A stretch of 64,000 nt of DNA from a virus. The stretch spans positions 29,898-93,897 of IMG/VR virus record IMGVR_UViG_3300032893_000018; one strand, 5' to 3'. The position numbers and the translations under genes were made by a program. Below, in pieces: positions 55,690 to 64,000 of this stretch. The notes under the pieces are model-generated. The model was given only the letters and a program-made list of their open reading frames with translations. It did not search any database and was not told the DNA's origin. Every line of letters begins with the position of its first letter. Position 1 is the first letter of the stretch.

Positions 55690-56574
55690 ATGACCGTCGC
55701 CACTGTTCCCTCCGGTTGGGGGGGAGGTTCCTGGGGCGCATCCCCGTGGGGCAGCGGCGCGCCGCCGTTCCGGCTCCTTCGCGCGCAGGCCGTGCGCGAG
55801 AACGTGATCCGGCTCTACTTCACGACGCAACCGCTCTTCACGGGGCTCGGCGGCCCGACGGACGCGGCCCGCGTCGACCGGTACTCGGTCGCGGTGGTCG
55901 GCGGCGTCGGCATCGACGGCGAGCCGTGCCGCCCGGTGATGCCCGCCGCGGTCGAGCTCGCCGCCGACCCGGGCTCGGTGAGCACCGAGATCGACGTGTT
56001 CGTCGATCGCCCGATGACGGCATGGCCGGCGCAGTACCGGGTGACGGCCGTCGGGCTCGTGTCGCGGCTCGGATCCTTCCTCCGGCCCGGCTCGTCGGCG
56101 GTGTTCGACGGTGCGCGCGCCGGCATCCTACCGGCGGTGTCGTCGAACCAGGTCGCGTCGAGTGATATCGCGAACCCGCAGACGCGCGCGGATCTCCTCG
56201 GGCTCCACGCGGTCAATCCGAACGCGGCGCTGGGGACGTTCCCCGTCGCGCCGACCGGCGACTACGCGTCGGACTCGCCGCTGAGCTCGTACCGGAAGCG
56301 CGTGTACCGCCGGCTGACGTCGATCACGGACGGGTTCGCGCACCTCGCGGGCTACGGCGTCGGGCTCGTCAGCGCGGTGAAGCGGCAGGCGCGGAGGGGC
56401 GCGCGCGAGCGGCTCGCGGCGATCGCGGAGCAGCAGATCATGCTCGAGCCCGAGACGCTCTCGGTGACGGTGCAGTTCACGACCGTCGGCGATGTTACGT
56501 TCTACCGCGTGCGCGCTCGCGTGAACTTCTCAACGGAGCCGGTCGGGTTCGACGTGCCGGTGGAGATCGGCTGA
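55690..56574 (+). CDS. baseplate protein, possibly gp25-like at its C-terminus
   Basis: ATG 55690 gives 294 residues. N-terminal part Gly/Trp-rich (GWGGGSWGASPWGSG) and beta-rich; C-terminal ~90 residues (LTSITDGFAHLAGYGVGLVS; RERLAAIAEQQIMLEPETLS) followed by VTVQFTTVGDVTFYRVRARV resemble the helix-strand order of gp25-type wedge proteins. It overlaps the baseplate J gene by one base (TGATG), which fits a wedge partner. Confidence 0.6.
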   Translation: MTVATVPSGWGGGSWGASPWGSGAPPFRLLRAQAVRENVIRLYFTTQPLFTGLGGPTDAARVDRYSVAVVGGVGIDGEPCRPVMPAAVELAADPGSVSTEIDVFVDRPMTAWPAQYRVTAVGLVSRLGSFLRPGSSAVFDGARAGILPAVSSNQVASSDIANPQTRADLLGLHAVNPNAALGTFPVAPTGDYASDSPLSSYRKRVYRRLTSITDGFAHLAGYGVGLVSAVKRQARRGARERLAAIAEQQIMLEPETLSVTVQFTTVGDVTFYRVRARVNFSTEPVGFDVPVEIG

Positions 56575-57680
56575 TGGACATCCCGAGCAGGCTCGACTTC
56601 TACGGCATCGGCCGGCGCTACGTGATCTCGCGCGCGAGGAACATCGACCCCGCGGTGATCGACGTGCAGGGATCCGATGCGAACGTGTTCGTCGGCGCGA
56701 CGTCGTTCATGGCGCAGCAGGTGTCGCGCCAGCTCGCCGACGGGCTTCGGAACCTGACGCTCGACGCGGAGGGGGACCAGCTCGACCGCGTCGTGATGGA
56801 CCGCTACCAGCTGCCGCGGAAGGGCGCGGCGCCCGCGGTCGGGTCCGTGGATCTCGCGCGCGCGGTCGCCACGGCGGGCGCGGGCACCGTGGACCTCGGC
56901 ACGAAGATGACGACGCGCGGCGGCGTCGAGTACGTGTCGCTGACGGCCGGCTCCTTCGACGCCTCGACGACGTCGGGCGTGTCCGTCGACGTGCGCGCGG
57001 TGCAGGCCGGGGCGGCGTTCCAGGTCGGGGCGAACCAGGTCGTCGCGATGTCGAACCCGGGGATCTTGTTCGACCCGACGATCCAGCCGAACAACCCGCT
57101 GCCGATGTCGGGCGGCGCGGACCGCGAGACCGACCCCGACTACCGGAACCGCGCGCGCAACTTCTGGTCGGCGGCGCGCCGCGGCACCGTCGGCGCGATC
57201 GCGTTCGGCGCGCTCGCCGTGCCCGGCGTCGACAGCGCGTTCGCGATGGAGGAGCTCGACCCGACGGGGCGCCCCGCGCGCATCGTGACGCTCGTCGCCG
57301 CCGACGGTGCAGGGCAGTGCAATCGGGTTCTCGCCGCACGCATCGAGCAGGGGCTCCTCGACTACCGCGCGGCGGGCATCACCGTGATCGTGCTCGGCTC
57401 GCAGCCGCAGATCATCACCGTGCGGCTGGCGCTCACGTTCCGCGCGGGCGTCGACACGTCGACGCTCTCGAACGATATCCGAGCCGCCGTCGTCGAGTTC
57501 GTGAACTCGCTCGGCGCGAACCAGGCGCTCCGGCGCGCCGATCTCTCCGCAGTGCTCGCGCGGTACCGCGATGCGGGGCTCGTGCCCGTCGACGGCACGA
57601 TCGCCGAGCCCGTCGGTGACCTGATCCCCGACTTCGGCAAGACGCTCCGCTGCCGGCTCTCCGACGTCGTGCTGGTCTGA
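56574..57680 (+). CDS. baseplate J-like wedge protein
   Basis: A 368-residue protein with the baseplate J order: helical N-terminus (DANVFVGATSFMAQQVSRQL; GDQLDRVVMDRYQLPRKGAA), a beta-strand region with RGGVEYVSLTAG and VDVRAVQAGAAFQVGANQV, the conserved GGADRETDPDYRNRARNFWS, and the C-terminal domain GVDSAFAMEELDPTGRPARI onward. GADxETDxxYRxR is the hallmark of family members such as P2 gpJ. It forms the baseplate wedge. Confidence 0.88.
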   Translation: MDIPSRLDFYGIGRRYVISRARNIDPAVIDVQGSDANVFVGATSFMAQQVSRQLADGLRNLTLDAEGDQLDRVVMDRYQLPRKGAAPAVGSVDLARAVATAGAGTVDLGTKMTTRGGVEYVSLTAGSFDASTTSGVSVDVRAVQAGAAFQVGANQVVAMSNPGILFDPTIQPNNPLPMSGGADRETDPDYRNRARNFWSAARRGTVGAIAFGALAVPGVDSAFAMEELDPTGRPARIVTLVAADGAGQCNRVLAARIEQGLLDYRAAGITVIVLGSQPQIITVRLALTFRAGVDTSTLSNDIRAAVVEFVNSLGANQALRRADLSAVLARYRDAGLVPVDGTIAEPVGDLIPDFGKTLRCRLSDVVLV

Positions 57681-57682
57681 CG

Positions 57683-59245
57683 ATGGCGACCCCGTTCACC
57701 CGCGACGACCTGATGGCGCTGTGGAAGGCGGTCGTCGACCCGTCGTACAGCCAGCCGCTGCTCGAGAACCCCGACAGCGGCATCGAGGCGATCGAGCAGG
57801 CGGCGGAGCAGTTCGCGCGCGCGTCCGTCGCGATCGAGCGGTCGCTTCAAGCGTTCTACGCGCGGCCGTGGTCGGGGCAGGATTACCCGCCCGCGTCGGG
57901 CGCGCGGCGCGCGTCCGTCGACGTGGAGGTGTCGCGCACGGGGAACGCGTCGCAGCCGCTCCTGATGTTCGCCGGGCAGGTGTTCTTCGAGGAGCAGGCG
58001 AACGACTACGGCGTCGACGGCGGCGTCGTGGTCGGCACCGGGCGGAGGTACACGATCGACGGCGCGCCGTTGTGCATCCCGCCGGGCGCGACGTCGGCGA
58101 TCGCGTCGTGCCTCTCCGAGCGCCCCGGGTTCGGGTACAACGCGCCGCCGCCTGACAGCATCACGGCGATCGACCTCGGGTCGACGGCGCAGCGCGGGAT
58201 CCACGGGACGATCACGCCAGCGGCCGCGTCGAACCGGCTCTCGTTTGCGCGCGGCGACATCATCCCGCCCGCGGCCGTCGGGCAGTACGTGCAGATCACC
58301 TTCGGGGCGAACGCGGGGCAACTCCGCCGCGTGCTTGCCTACTCGCCGCCCGACGGCGCATCGCCGCTCGGCTCGGTCGCGCTCGACGCGGTCGGGTGGG
58401 GTTCGGCGCCGTCGATCGCCGGCACGTTCACGCTCGGCGAGGAGATCGATCAGGCGGCGACGGGTGCGCGCGCGGTCGTGCGGCACGCCGCCGACGGGTG
58501 GGTCGTGTGGGAGGCGATCGCGGGGGCGATCGCGCCGGGCGCGATCGTCGGCGCGCAGTCGGGGGCCGTCGCGACGATCGACGTCGTCACGCGCGACGCC
58601 GCGATGACCGCCGAGATCGCGGGCGCGACGTGGCAGCTCCTCGAGTGGTCCGACCTCGGCGTGTCGTGCACGAACGCGGCGAGCCCCGTCGACGGGGCGA
58701 ACCCGGAACTCGACATGATCGGCGAGGAGCGCGGGGTCGGTCGAGCGCCGGGCGAGGAGGACGTCACCTACCGCGAGCGCGTGGACCAGCTCCCGGACAC
58801 GGTCTCGCCGAACGCGGTCGTGCGCGCCGCGAACCGGGTGCTGTCGCAGTACGGGCTGGAGGGCGTGCTGCGCGAGGCGGGCGACATCGCCGACCGGTTC
58901 CCCGGGTTCTTCTACGACACGACCGACCTGTCGGGCCCCGCGGCGTACGCTTACGACCTCGACTTCGCGGTGCGCCCGCGCGACCGGTATAAGTTGTACC
59001 TGAGCCTGCTCGAGTCCCGCGCGTTCTTCCTGATCGGCCTGCCGCGGACGGGCATCGGCGAGTTTGGGTTCGCCTACGATCTCGGTGGGATGAACTTCTT
59101 CGACGACGCGCCGCTGATGAGCTTCTTCGACGGGTTCCCGGCGACCGCGGCGTACATGAGCCGCGCGGTGTGGGACTCGATCGACAACGCGCGCGCGGCG
59201 GGCGTCGGGTTCGACCTGGTCGCGGATCGGTACGGGGCCCTGTAG
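57683..59245 (+). CDS. baseplate/tail protein following gpJ
   Basis: A 520-residue protein, two bases after J. N-terminus helical (TRDDLMALWKAVVDPSYSQP), a large beta-rich middle, then GEEDVTYRERVDQLPDTVSP near residue 355, which repeats the ETDxxYRxR idea of J proteins, and a C-terminal part with FFLIGLPRTGIGEFGFAYDL. By position it corresponds to the wedge component that links to fibres. It may be a second J-type paralogue. Confidence 0.65.
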   Translation: MATPFTRDDLMALWKAVVDPSYSQPLLENPDSGIEAIEQAAEQFARASVAIERSLQAFYARPWSGQDYPPASGARRASVDVEVSRTGNASQPLLMFAGQVFFEEQANDYGVDGGVVVGTGRRYTIDGAPLCIPPGATSAIASCLSERPGFGYNAPPPDSITAIDLGSTAQRGIHGTITPAAASNRLSFARGDIIPPAAVGQYVQITFGANAGQLRRVLAYSPPDGASPLGSVALDAVGWGSAPSIAGTFTLGEEIDQAATGARAVVRHAADGWVVWEAIAGAIAPGAIVGAQSGAVATIDVVTRDAAMTAEIAGATWQLLEWSDLGVSCTNAASPVDGANPELDMIGEERGVGRAPGEEDVTYRERVDQLPDTVSPNAVVRAANRVLSQYGLEGVLREAGDIADRFPGFFYDTTDLSGPAAYAYDLDFAVRPRDRYKLYLSLLESRAFFLIGLPRTGIGEFGFAYDLGGMNFFDDAPLMSFFDGFPATAAYMSRAVWDSIDNARAAGVGFDLVADRYGAL

Positions 59246-59267
59246 AGTTCGGCGAAGGAGCAACACC

Positions 59268-60911
59268 ATGAGCGGCGGCGGCGGAAAGCTGGAAGTCATC
59301 AACACGCGCGAGCGCGCGGTCTCGGACGACATCAATCGCCTTCAGGCGTTCCTTCAGTATGACCGCGCCGAGCTCGCGCGGCGGCTGCTCTCGAACCGAA
59401 ACGCGGTGTTCACCGGCGGCGGCGGCGTGCAGGAGTTCGGCAGCTACGTCGACACGACGCTGCAAGACGGCGCGGCCGTCGGCACGCCGCTCCGCGCGGA
59501 CGTGATCGACGGGCTCGTCGTGCTGCCGCAACCGACGTCGCTGAACCTCCTCGTGTCGCCCGGGAACGTGTGGCTTGACGACCCGGATGGGCAGGCGGGC
59601 AGCTCCGACCCGAACCCGCCGAACCCGGACGACTCGCGCGCGAAGCTCGTCGTCGACCCGGGCGTGCAGCTCGCCGGCTCACTCGTGATCGGGGCCGGCT
59701 CGGGGTCGATCCGGCTCGACGTGATCGAGTGCCAGCGCACGACGTCGATCCTCGAAACCGACTCGCGCGACGTGTACGACCCGTCGACGGGCGTCTTCTT
59801 GCCCGTGACCGTGACGAAGGTCACCGAAGGGCGGCTCTCGTACCGCGTGCGCGCCGGCACGCCGGGCTCGGGACTTCCCGCGAACGTGCAAGGATGGCTG
59901 CCGCTGTGCGTGGTGTCGGTGCCGTCGACGGCGACGAGCGTCGACGACTGCACGTTCTGGGACGTGCGCCCGCTCGTGAAGGACCGTATCGCGGCGGGTA
60001 CCGACATTCAGTCGGTGCTGCAGCCGATCGAGCTCGAGAGCTACCTCAACTCGAACGACTTCACCGACACGACGAAGACGCTGATCTCGGGCATCATCAA
60101 CAGCCGCTTCGGCATGTACAAGGCAGGCGGCGCGATCGGCATCGACGTGCAGGCTGCCGCGAACCAGGCGGGCGGGTCGTCGTTCACGTCGCTGACGCCG
60201 TGGTACCTGTGGGCGATTTTCCCGGGCGGGTTGCCGCGGTGGGTGCAGTACAACGCCTTCCCGCTCGCTCGCGTGCCGAACGGGCCGCGCGGGATCCTCG
60301 CGGCGTACCAGTTCGGGGCGGCAACCGATCTCGGGTTCGGCAACGTCACGCCGCCGCCCGCGACGGGGATCCTCGGCGCGCAGCCGGGCGTCGTGCTCGC
60401 CGCCGGGATCTGCGGCGACATCGGCGGCGGCCCCGTGCCGCTCGCGATCACGATCTCCGGCGGCGAGACGATGCCCGGGAACGGCGCCTACCTGCAGGGG
60501 CCCGCGCCGACGGCGAGCACGACCGCGGAGGATAACTACTCGCTAGTGAACGGCACGCACTTCCCGCGGGGCGCGAAGGCCGTCAAGTTCAACGCGGCGT
60601 GTCGCATCGTGGGGACGGCAGGGCAGTCGGTGCTGTTCACGACGCAGATCGGCATCTACGCGGGGTCGGACTTCGCGAACGCGAAGCTGATCGGCGTCTA
60701 CGCGGGCGGCGTGCAGTTCATGTTGCTCGACGCGAGCGGGTTCGCCCTGGTCGGGTTCGAGCAGTGGATCCCGCGAGCGGTGTTCGGGAGCTCGAACGGC
60801 TACGCGGACGACAACTTGTACTTCGTGATCCAGTGGGGCGCGACGCCGATCACGGGCGGCGCGCTGACGCGCGACACGCAGAACCTCCAGATCCGCGGCT
60901 GGAAGCTCTGA
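59268..60911 (+). CDS. tail fibre protein
   Basis: A 547-residue protein with AAGGAG before ATG. Starts GGGGKLEVINTRERAVSDDI, a helical adaptor (RLQAFLQYDRAELARRLLSN), then beta-rich segments (PTSLNLLVSPGNVWLDDPDG; RTTSILETDSRDVYDPSTGV). The N-terminal adaptor pattern INxRERxVSxDxNRLQ is common in fibre proteins binding baseplates. The C-terminal half likely is the fibre body and tip. Confidence 0.65.
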   Translation: MSGGGGKLEVINTRERAVSDDINRLQAFLQYDRAELARRLLSNRNAVFTGGGGVQEFGSYVDTTLQDGAAVGTPLRADVIDGLVVLPQPTSLNLLVSPGNVWLDDPDGQAGSSDPNPPNPDDSRAKLVVDPGVQLAGSLVIGAGSGSIRLDVIECQRTTSILETDSRDVYDPSTGVFLPVTVTKVTEGRLSYRVRAGTPGSGLPANVQGWLPLCVVSVPSTATSVDDCTFWDVRPLVKDRIAAGTDIQSVLQPIELESYLNSNDFTDTTKTLISGIINSRFGMYKAGGAIGIDVQAAANQAGGSSFTSLTPWYLWAIFPGGLPRWVQYNAFPLARVPNGPRGILAAYQFGAATDLGFGNVTPPPATGILGAQPGVVLAAGICGDIGGGPVPLAITISGGETMPGNGAYLQGPAPTASTTAEDNYSLVNGTHFPRGAKAVKFNAACRIVGTAGQSVLFTTQIGIYAGSDFANAKLIGVYAGGVQFMLLDASGFALVGFEQWIPRAVFGSSNGYADDNLYFVIQWGATPITGGALTRDTQNLQIRGWKL

Positions 60912-60918
60912 GCGCGCG

Positions 60919-62277
60919 ATGCGGCTCGCCGACCTCGCGCTGTCGAAGGGCACGACGCTCGCCGCGGTCGCTGCCCGCGCGCGCGTGCAGCCGCTGTTCC
61001 TGAAGCGCGTCGACGAGGGCGTCCAGCCGATCACGCCGTCCGTCGTGAAGCTCGTCGCGAACGTGCTCGGCGTCGACGAGGTCATCGTGCTCGCCGCGTG
61101 CCCGCTCACGACGAAACTCGACGGGCCGATGCACCGCAAGGCGATCCCGCCCGGGTTCGGCGAGGAGCTGCCGGTTGCCAAGCTCGCGCCGCTGAAACCT
61201 CCGATCGTGTCGCCGACGATCGCTTCGAAGTCGTTGTTCCTTTTCCTCGGGCCGCTCGAGGGGGGGCCCGACAACAACTCGGTGATCGAGCGGTACGTGA
61301 TCGACGATGCCGGCGCGCCGACGCTCGCCGTGTCGCTCTTGGACTCGTCGGATGCTTACCCCGGCGGGCTCTTCGGGTGTGTGGCTGGCGTGCTCGGGAC
61401 GCAGGGGCAGCTGTGGGTCGGTGGAGACGACGACACCGAGGTGCCGCTGACGTTCAGCGTCGCGCCGCGCACGCTCGACTTGAACAGCGATGTGTACACG
61501 TGGACGGGCTTCTCACTGCAGACGTTCGCGAAGGGCTCGGTCGACCCGGCGACGGGCCGCGTATGGGTGACGATCGCGGACGGCTTCCTGTATGCGTTCG
61601 ACCCGCTGAACCTCCTCGCCGGGCCGCTAGTGTTCGACCTCACGGTGGACGCGGTGACCATGGTGTGCGGCGCGATGCTCTTCCTCGACGGGTTCCTCTA
61701 CGCGCTGTGCGAGTCGACCTCGGGGAGTTCGATCCTGAAGATCGATCCGCGACCGAGCCACGAGGCGATCGTCGCGTCGACGGCGAGCCCGGCGGCGGAC
61801 ATCAACGGGCTCTCGTTCTTCATGCTCGAGTGGGTGGAGTCCGCCGGGAAGTTTTATTCGAACACGGACGGCGGGCTGAACACGTGGGATCCGTCGACGC
61901 TCGCGATGGTAGGGCACGTCGGCAACTCCGACCCGGTGACGAACATGGGCGGCGCGTACGACGCGTCGACGGACTCCTTCTGGATGGTGCAGCTCGACGG
62001 GGTGACGCCCTTTCATCCGGTGCGGCTGCCGCGCGCGACGGGGATCCCCGACTTCGTCGGCACCGGGTACGACGCGCAGTTCTCCGCGCCGCACCCGCCC
62101 GCGCTCACCGACGCGCGCGTCGCGTTCTTCCCAGGGCAGGACAACGACACCGGCGAGCGGAAGCTCTTCTGGTACACGATGGACGGCACGCCCGCGCTCG
62201 CGGGATCGATCACGGTTGGGTCGGGGCCGAACCCGACCGGTCGAAACAACGTGACCGGCGGGCTCGTCTACGGTTGA
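60919..62277 (+). CDS. HTH-like domain fused to beta-propeller-like tail protein
   Basis: A 452-residue protein. Residues 1-60 ([57 protein letters not shown]) look like a Cro/C1-type helix-turn-helix. The rest is beta-rich with repeated units near [20 protein letters not shown] and [20 protein letters not shown], typical of 5-8 blade propellers. A DNA-binding head on a fibre protein is odd; the helical part might instead be an adaptor. It lies among fibre genes. Confidence 0.6.
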   Translation: MRLADLALSKGTTLAAVAARARVQPLFLKRVDEGVQPITPSVVKLVANVLGVDEVIVLAACPLTTKLDGPMHRKAIPPGFGEELPVAKLAPLKPPIVSPTIASKSLFLFLGPLEGGPDNNSVIERYVIDDAGAPTLAVSLLDSSDAYPGGLFGCVAGVLGTQGQLWVGGDDDTEVPLTFSVAPRTLDLNSDVYTWTGFSLQTFAKGSVDPATGRVWVTIADGFLYAFDPLNLLAGPLVFDLTVDAVTMVCGAMLFLDGFLYALCESTSGSSILKIDPRPSHEAIVASTASPAADINGLSFFMLEWVESAGKFYSNTDGGLNTWDPSTLAMVGHVGNSDPVTNMGGAYDASTDSFWMVQLDGVTPFHPVRLPRATGIPDFVGTGYDAQFSAPHPPALTDARVAFFPGQDNDTGERKLFWYTMDGTPALAGSITVGSGPNPTGRNNVTGGLVYG

Positions 62278-62297
62278 CGCTCGCGCCGCCGGGCGCG

Positions 62298-62303
62298 CAT
62301 GCT
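62298..62303 (+). promoter_or_regulatory. CATGCT box 8 bases before a start codon
   Basis: CATGCT then TTCGCGAG and ATG 62312; no ribosome site. Confidence 0.38.
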
Positions 62304-62311
62304 TTCGCGAG

Positions 62312-62761
62312 ATGGCTCGGCACGACGTGCACACGACGAAGGGCGGGATCCACACGGCGGTCGCGTGGCGGTTCCGCAAGGCGGACGACCTCGCGGTGTT
62401 CCAGCCGTACGAGGGATACCCGATCGAAGCGAAGCAGCTCGGGCCGGGCGACGTCGGGAAGATCGCGTTGTGCGACGCGCCGATCGGCGCCCACATGCTC
62501 GTGTCGATCTCACCGATCCAGTGGCTCGGGCTCGGTGGTGGCGGGCCGCCCGGGCCGCAAGGCGCGCAAGGTAAGCAGGGCGACGTCGGCGCGCAGGGCC
62601 ACCAGGGCGCGCAGGGATTGGGTCACGTCGGCGCGCAGGGGTCGCAGGGCGAGCCGGGCCGCATCGGCGACAAGGGACCGGCAGGCGACGTCGGGCCGCA
62701 GGGTTCCGTCGGCGCGCAGGGCGCGCAGGGAATGTCGGGAGCGGCGAAGAAGAAGGCGTGA
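62312..62761 (+). CDS. collagen-like tail protein
   Basis: A 149-residue protein. A ~70-residue head domain ([40 protein letters not shown]) is followed by ~24 Gly-X-Y triplets (GPQ, GAQ, GHQ, GKQ) and a short basic tail. Its head domain is paralogous to that of the partial gene at 63280. Probably a fibre adaptor with a collagen shaft but no knob. Confidence 0.72.
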   Translation: MARHDVHTTKGGIHTAVAWRFRKADDLAVFQPYEGYPIEAKQLGPGDVGKIALCDAPIGAHMLVSISPIQWLGLGGGGPPGPQGAQGKQGDVGAQGHQGAQGLGHVGAQGSQGEPGRIGDKGPAGDVGPQGSVGAQGAQGMSGAAKKKA

Positions 62762-62797
62762 CAGCCGCGCGGCGTGACTCGGTGTCACGCGCTGGAG

Positions 62798-62803
62798 TAA
62801 CCT
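62798..62803 (+). promoter_or_regulatory. TAACCT box 7 bases before a start codon
   Basis: TAACCT then GTCGGGC and ATG 62811. Upstream GCGTGACTCGGTGTCACGC (62772-62790) is an inverted repeat (GCGTGAC/GTCACGC) that could be a terminator of the collagen gene or an operator. Confidence 0.45.
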
Positions 62804-62810
62804 GTCGGGC

Positions 62811-63272
62811 ATGAAGTTCCCGCTGGTGTTCTTCAGGTACGTCGGCACGCCGCCCGATGGGGGAGTCGCGCTCGGTGACGATGCCGACCCCGTCGGGAAC
62901 ATCACGCCCGATAACGTGCTGTGCGCGCCGCTCCGGATCGACCGCCCGCTGAACCGGCTCGCGATCGGGTACTCGGGACCGATGGGTGCGACGCAGCTCG
63001 CGTGCGACGTGTGGCAGTACGAGGAGCAGCCGGCGAAGGAGGGAGCGGGACCGGGCTACTGGTACAAGCTCACGAGCTCGCCGATCACGCTCACCGTGAA
63101 CGAGCTCACGTTCATCGGCGTCGTCGGTGGACAGCCGCCGATGGCTGGGCAGTCCGAGTCGCTGAACTTCTTCATCCAAGTCGCCGACACCGGCTCGCCG
63201 CCCGACGGCACGTACCGCTTCGCGGTGACGGGAGACTCGGGCATCGGCGATCCGTTGTTCGCGGGGCCGTGA
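62811..63272 (+). CDS. hypothetical tail protein, beta-rich
   Basis: A 153-residue protein: [60 protein letters not shown], ending GDPLFAGP. Jelly-roll-like strand pattern; it lies between two collagen-like genes and could be a knob that caps one of the shafts. Not recognised as a named family. Confidence 0.6.
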   Translation: MKFPLVFFRYVGTPPDGGVALGDDADPVGNITPDNVLCAPLRIDRPLNRLAIGYSGPMGATQLACDVWQYEEQPAKEGAGPGYWYKLTSSPITLTVNELTFIGVVGGQPPMAGQSESLNFFIQVADTGSPPDGTYRFAVTGDSGIGDPLFAGP

Positions 63273-63279
63273 GGCACCC

Positions 63280-64000
63280 GTGAGCGGGCACGCACGGCAG
63301 ACCCAGAACGACGGCGGGGTCCATTCGATCGTCGCGTGGACGTTCGCGAACGCGGCGGACCTCGTCGCGTTCCACCCGCTGACGGGCGAGCCGCTCACGT
63401 CGGACGGGCTCACGCCCGCCGACTTGTGGCGCGTCGGCGTCACGCTCGACACGGGCGCGATGTACGCGCTGATGAGCATCTCGCCGATCGCGTGGCAGCC
63501 GCTCGGTGGGAGCGGGCCGCCCGGGCCGCAGGGCGCGCAGGGCGCGCAGGGCCGGCAAGGGTCGACGGGCGCGCAGGGTGCGGCGGGCGCCGATGGCGCG
63601 CAGGGGTTCCAAGGTCGGCAGGGTTCCGCCGGTGCAACGGGCGCGCAGGGCGACACCGGCGCGCAGGGCGATGATGGTACGCAGGGCCGGCAAGGCGCGA
63701 CGGGGTCGCAAGGATCGCAGGGCGACACCGGCGCGCAGGGCGACACCGGCGCGCAGGGCGACACCGGCGCGCAAGGAGCTCAAGGTCGGCAAGGATCGAC
63801 GGGCGCGCAGGGCAACACCGGAGCGCAGGGTGACGTCGGTCAGCAGGGGTTCCAGGGCGACGACGGCGCGCAAGGGCACCAGGGCGACACGGGGGTGCAG
63901 GGCGCCCAAGGATCGATTGGCGTCCAGGGATCTCAGGGATCCACCGGCGCGCAGGGGTCGCAGGGCCTTCAGGGCGCGACCGGCGGAACCGGGGCGCAGG
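63280..64000 (+). CDS. collagen-like tail fibre protein, 3' end outside the window
   Basis: GTG 63280, eight bases after the previous stop, opens a frame with no stop to the window end (240 codons). The head domain [55 protein letters not shown] is a paralogue of the gene at 62312. From about residue 82 the protein is an unbroken Gly-X-Y tract (GAQ, GRQ, GDT, GSQ, GFQ), with GDTGAQ repeated tandemly (63721-63780). More triplets and perhaps a knob are expected beyond the edge. Confidence 0.85.
   Translation, partial: MSGHARQTQNDGGVHSIVAWTFANAADLVAFHPLTGEPLTSDGLTPADLWRVGVTLDTGAMYALMSISPIAWQPLGGSGPPGPQGAQGAQGRQGSTGAQGAAGADGAQGFQGRQGSAGATGAQGDTGAQGDDGTQGRQGATGSQGSQGDTGAQGDTGAQGDTGAQGAQGRQGSTGAQGNTGAQGDVGQQGFQGDDGAQGHQGDTGVQGAQGSIGVQGSQGSTGAQGSQGLQGATGGTGAQ

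Noticed and set aside
1-64000. Integrase, excisionase, attachment site or transposon ends
   Set aside because: No recombinase motifs or terminal inverted repeats were seen, so prophage versus free phage cannot be decided from this window.

Overview
The window is a dense, GC-rich stretch of a tailed-phage (or prophage) genome. Nearly every gene lies on the + strand, usually with 1-4 base stop/start overlaps. Terminase, portal, MuF, capsid, tail sheath, tail tube, a frameshifted tail chaperone, tape measure and baseplate J genes identify a contractile-tailed virus. The host is not stated. A glycine/alanine-rich lipoprotein (36739-37320) of the kind abundant in Polyangia-type Myxococcota, plus the base composition, make a myxobacterial host a reasonable guess only.

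Layout: 3-4300 is a recombination module (3'-end of a RecA-like recombinase, SbcD, a small unknown, SbcC, a RuvC-like resolvase). 4333-7631 is a self-contained CRISPR island: a compact Cas12/TnpB-family nuclease with its own promoter, then an array of 16 repeats plus one detached repeat, with no cas1, cas2 or visible tracrRNA. 7797-13045 holds accessory DNA genes (ParB-like, DinG-like helicase, MT-A70 methyltransferase). 13106-15399 is the terminase; 15423-19693 has an amidase and small genes; 19681-29523 is the head module (portal fused to a ParB-like domain, MuF protein carrying an intein, scaffold, RyR-domain protein, major capsid protein). 29584-38373 mixes an HNH endonuclease, connector genes, a 350-base repetitive non-coding stretch and a membrane/lipoprotein/peptidase group that may be lysis-related. 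38855-64000 is the tail: sheath, tube, chaperones, tape measure, hub, spike, baseplate, and a long series of fibre and collagen-like (Gly-X-Gln) proteins, the last cut by the window end.

The points most worth attention are: (1) the phage CRISPR-Cas12 island, whose repeats differ in sequence but keep one 5-bp stem by compensatory changes in three versions; (2) an intein in the MuF gene whose insert carries, on the opposite strand, an apparent Vsr/EDxHD-like homing endonuclease gene nested almost exactly inside the intein; (3) repeated non-coding signals: a 19-base palindrome used three times, six CGCAGGC motifs in a gene-free stretch, related leaders before the capsid and sheath genes, and TANNNT-type boxes 6-8 bases before many start codons, which suggest leaderless transcripts.

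All function calls are from reading motifs by eye; no searches, alignments or structure predictions were run.
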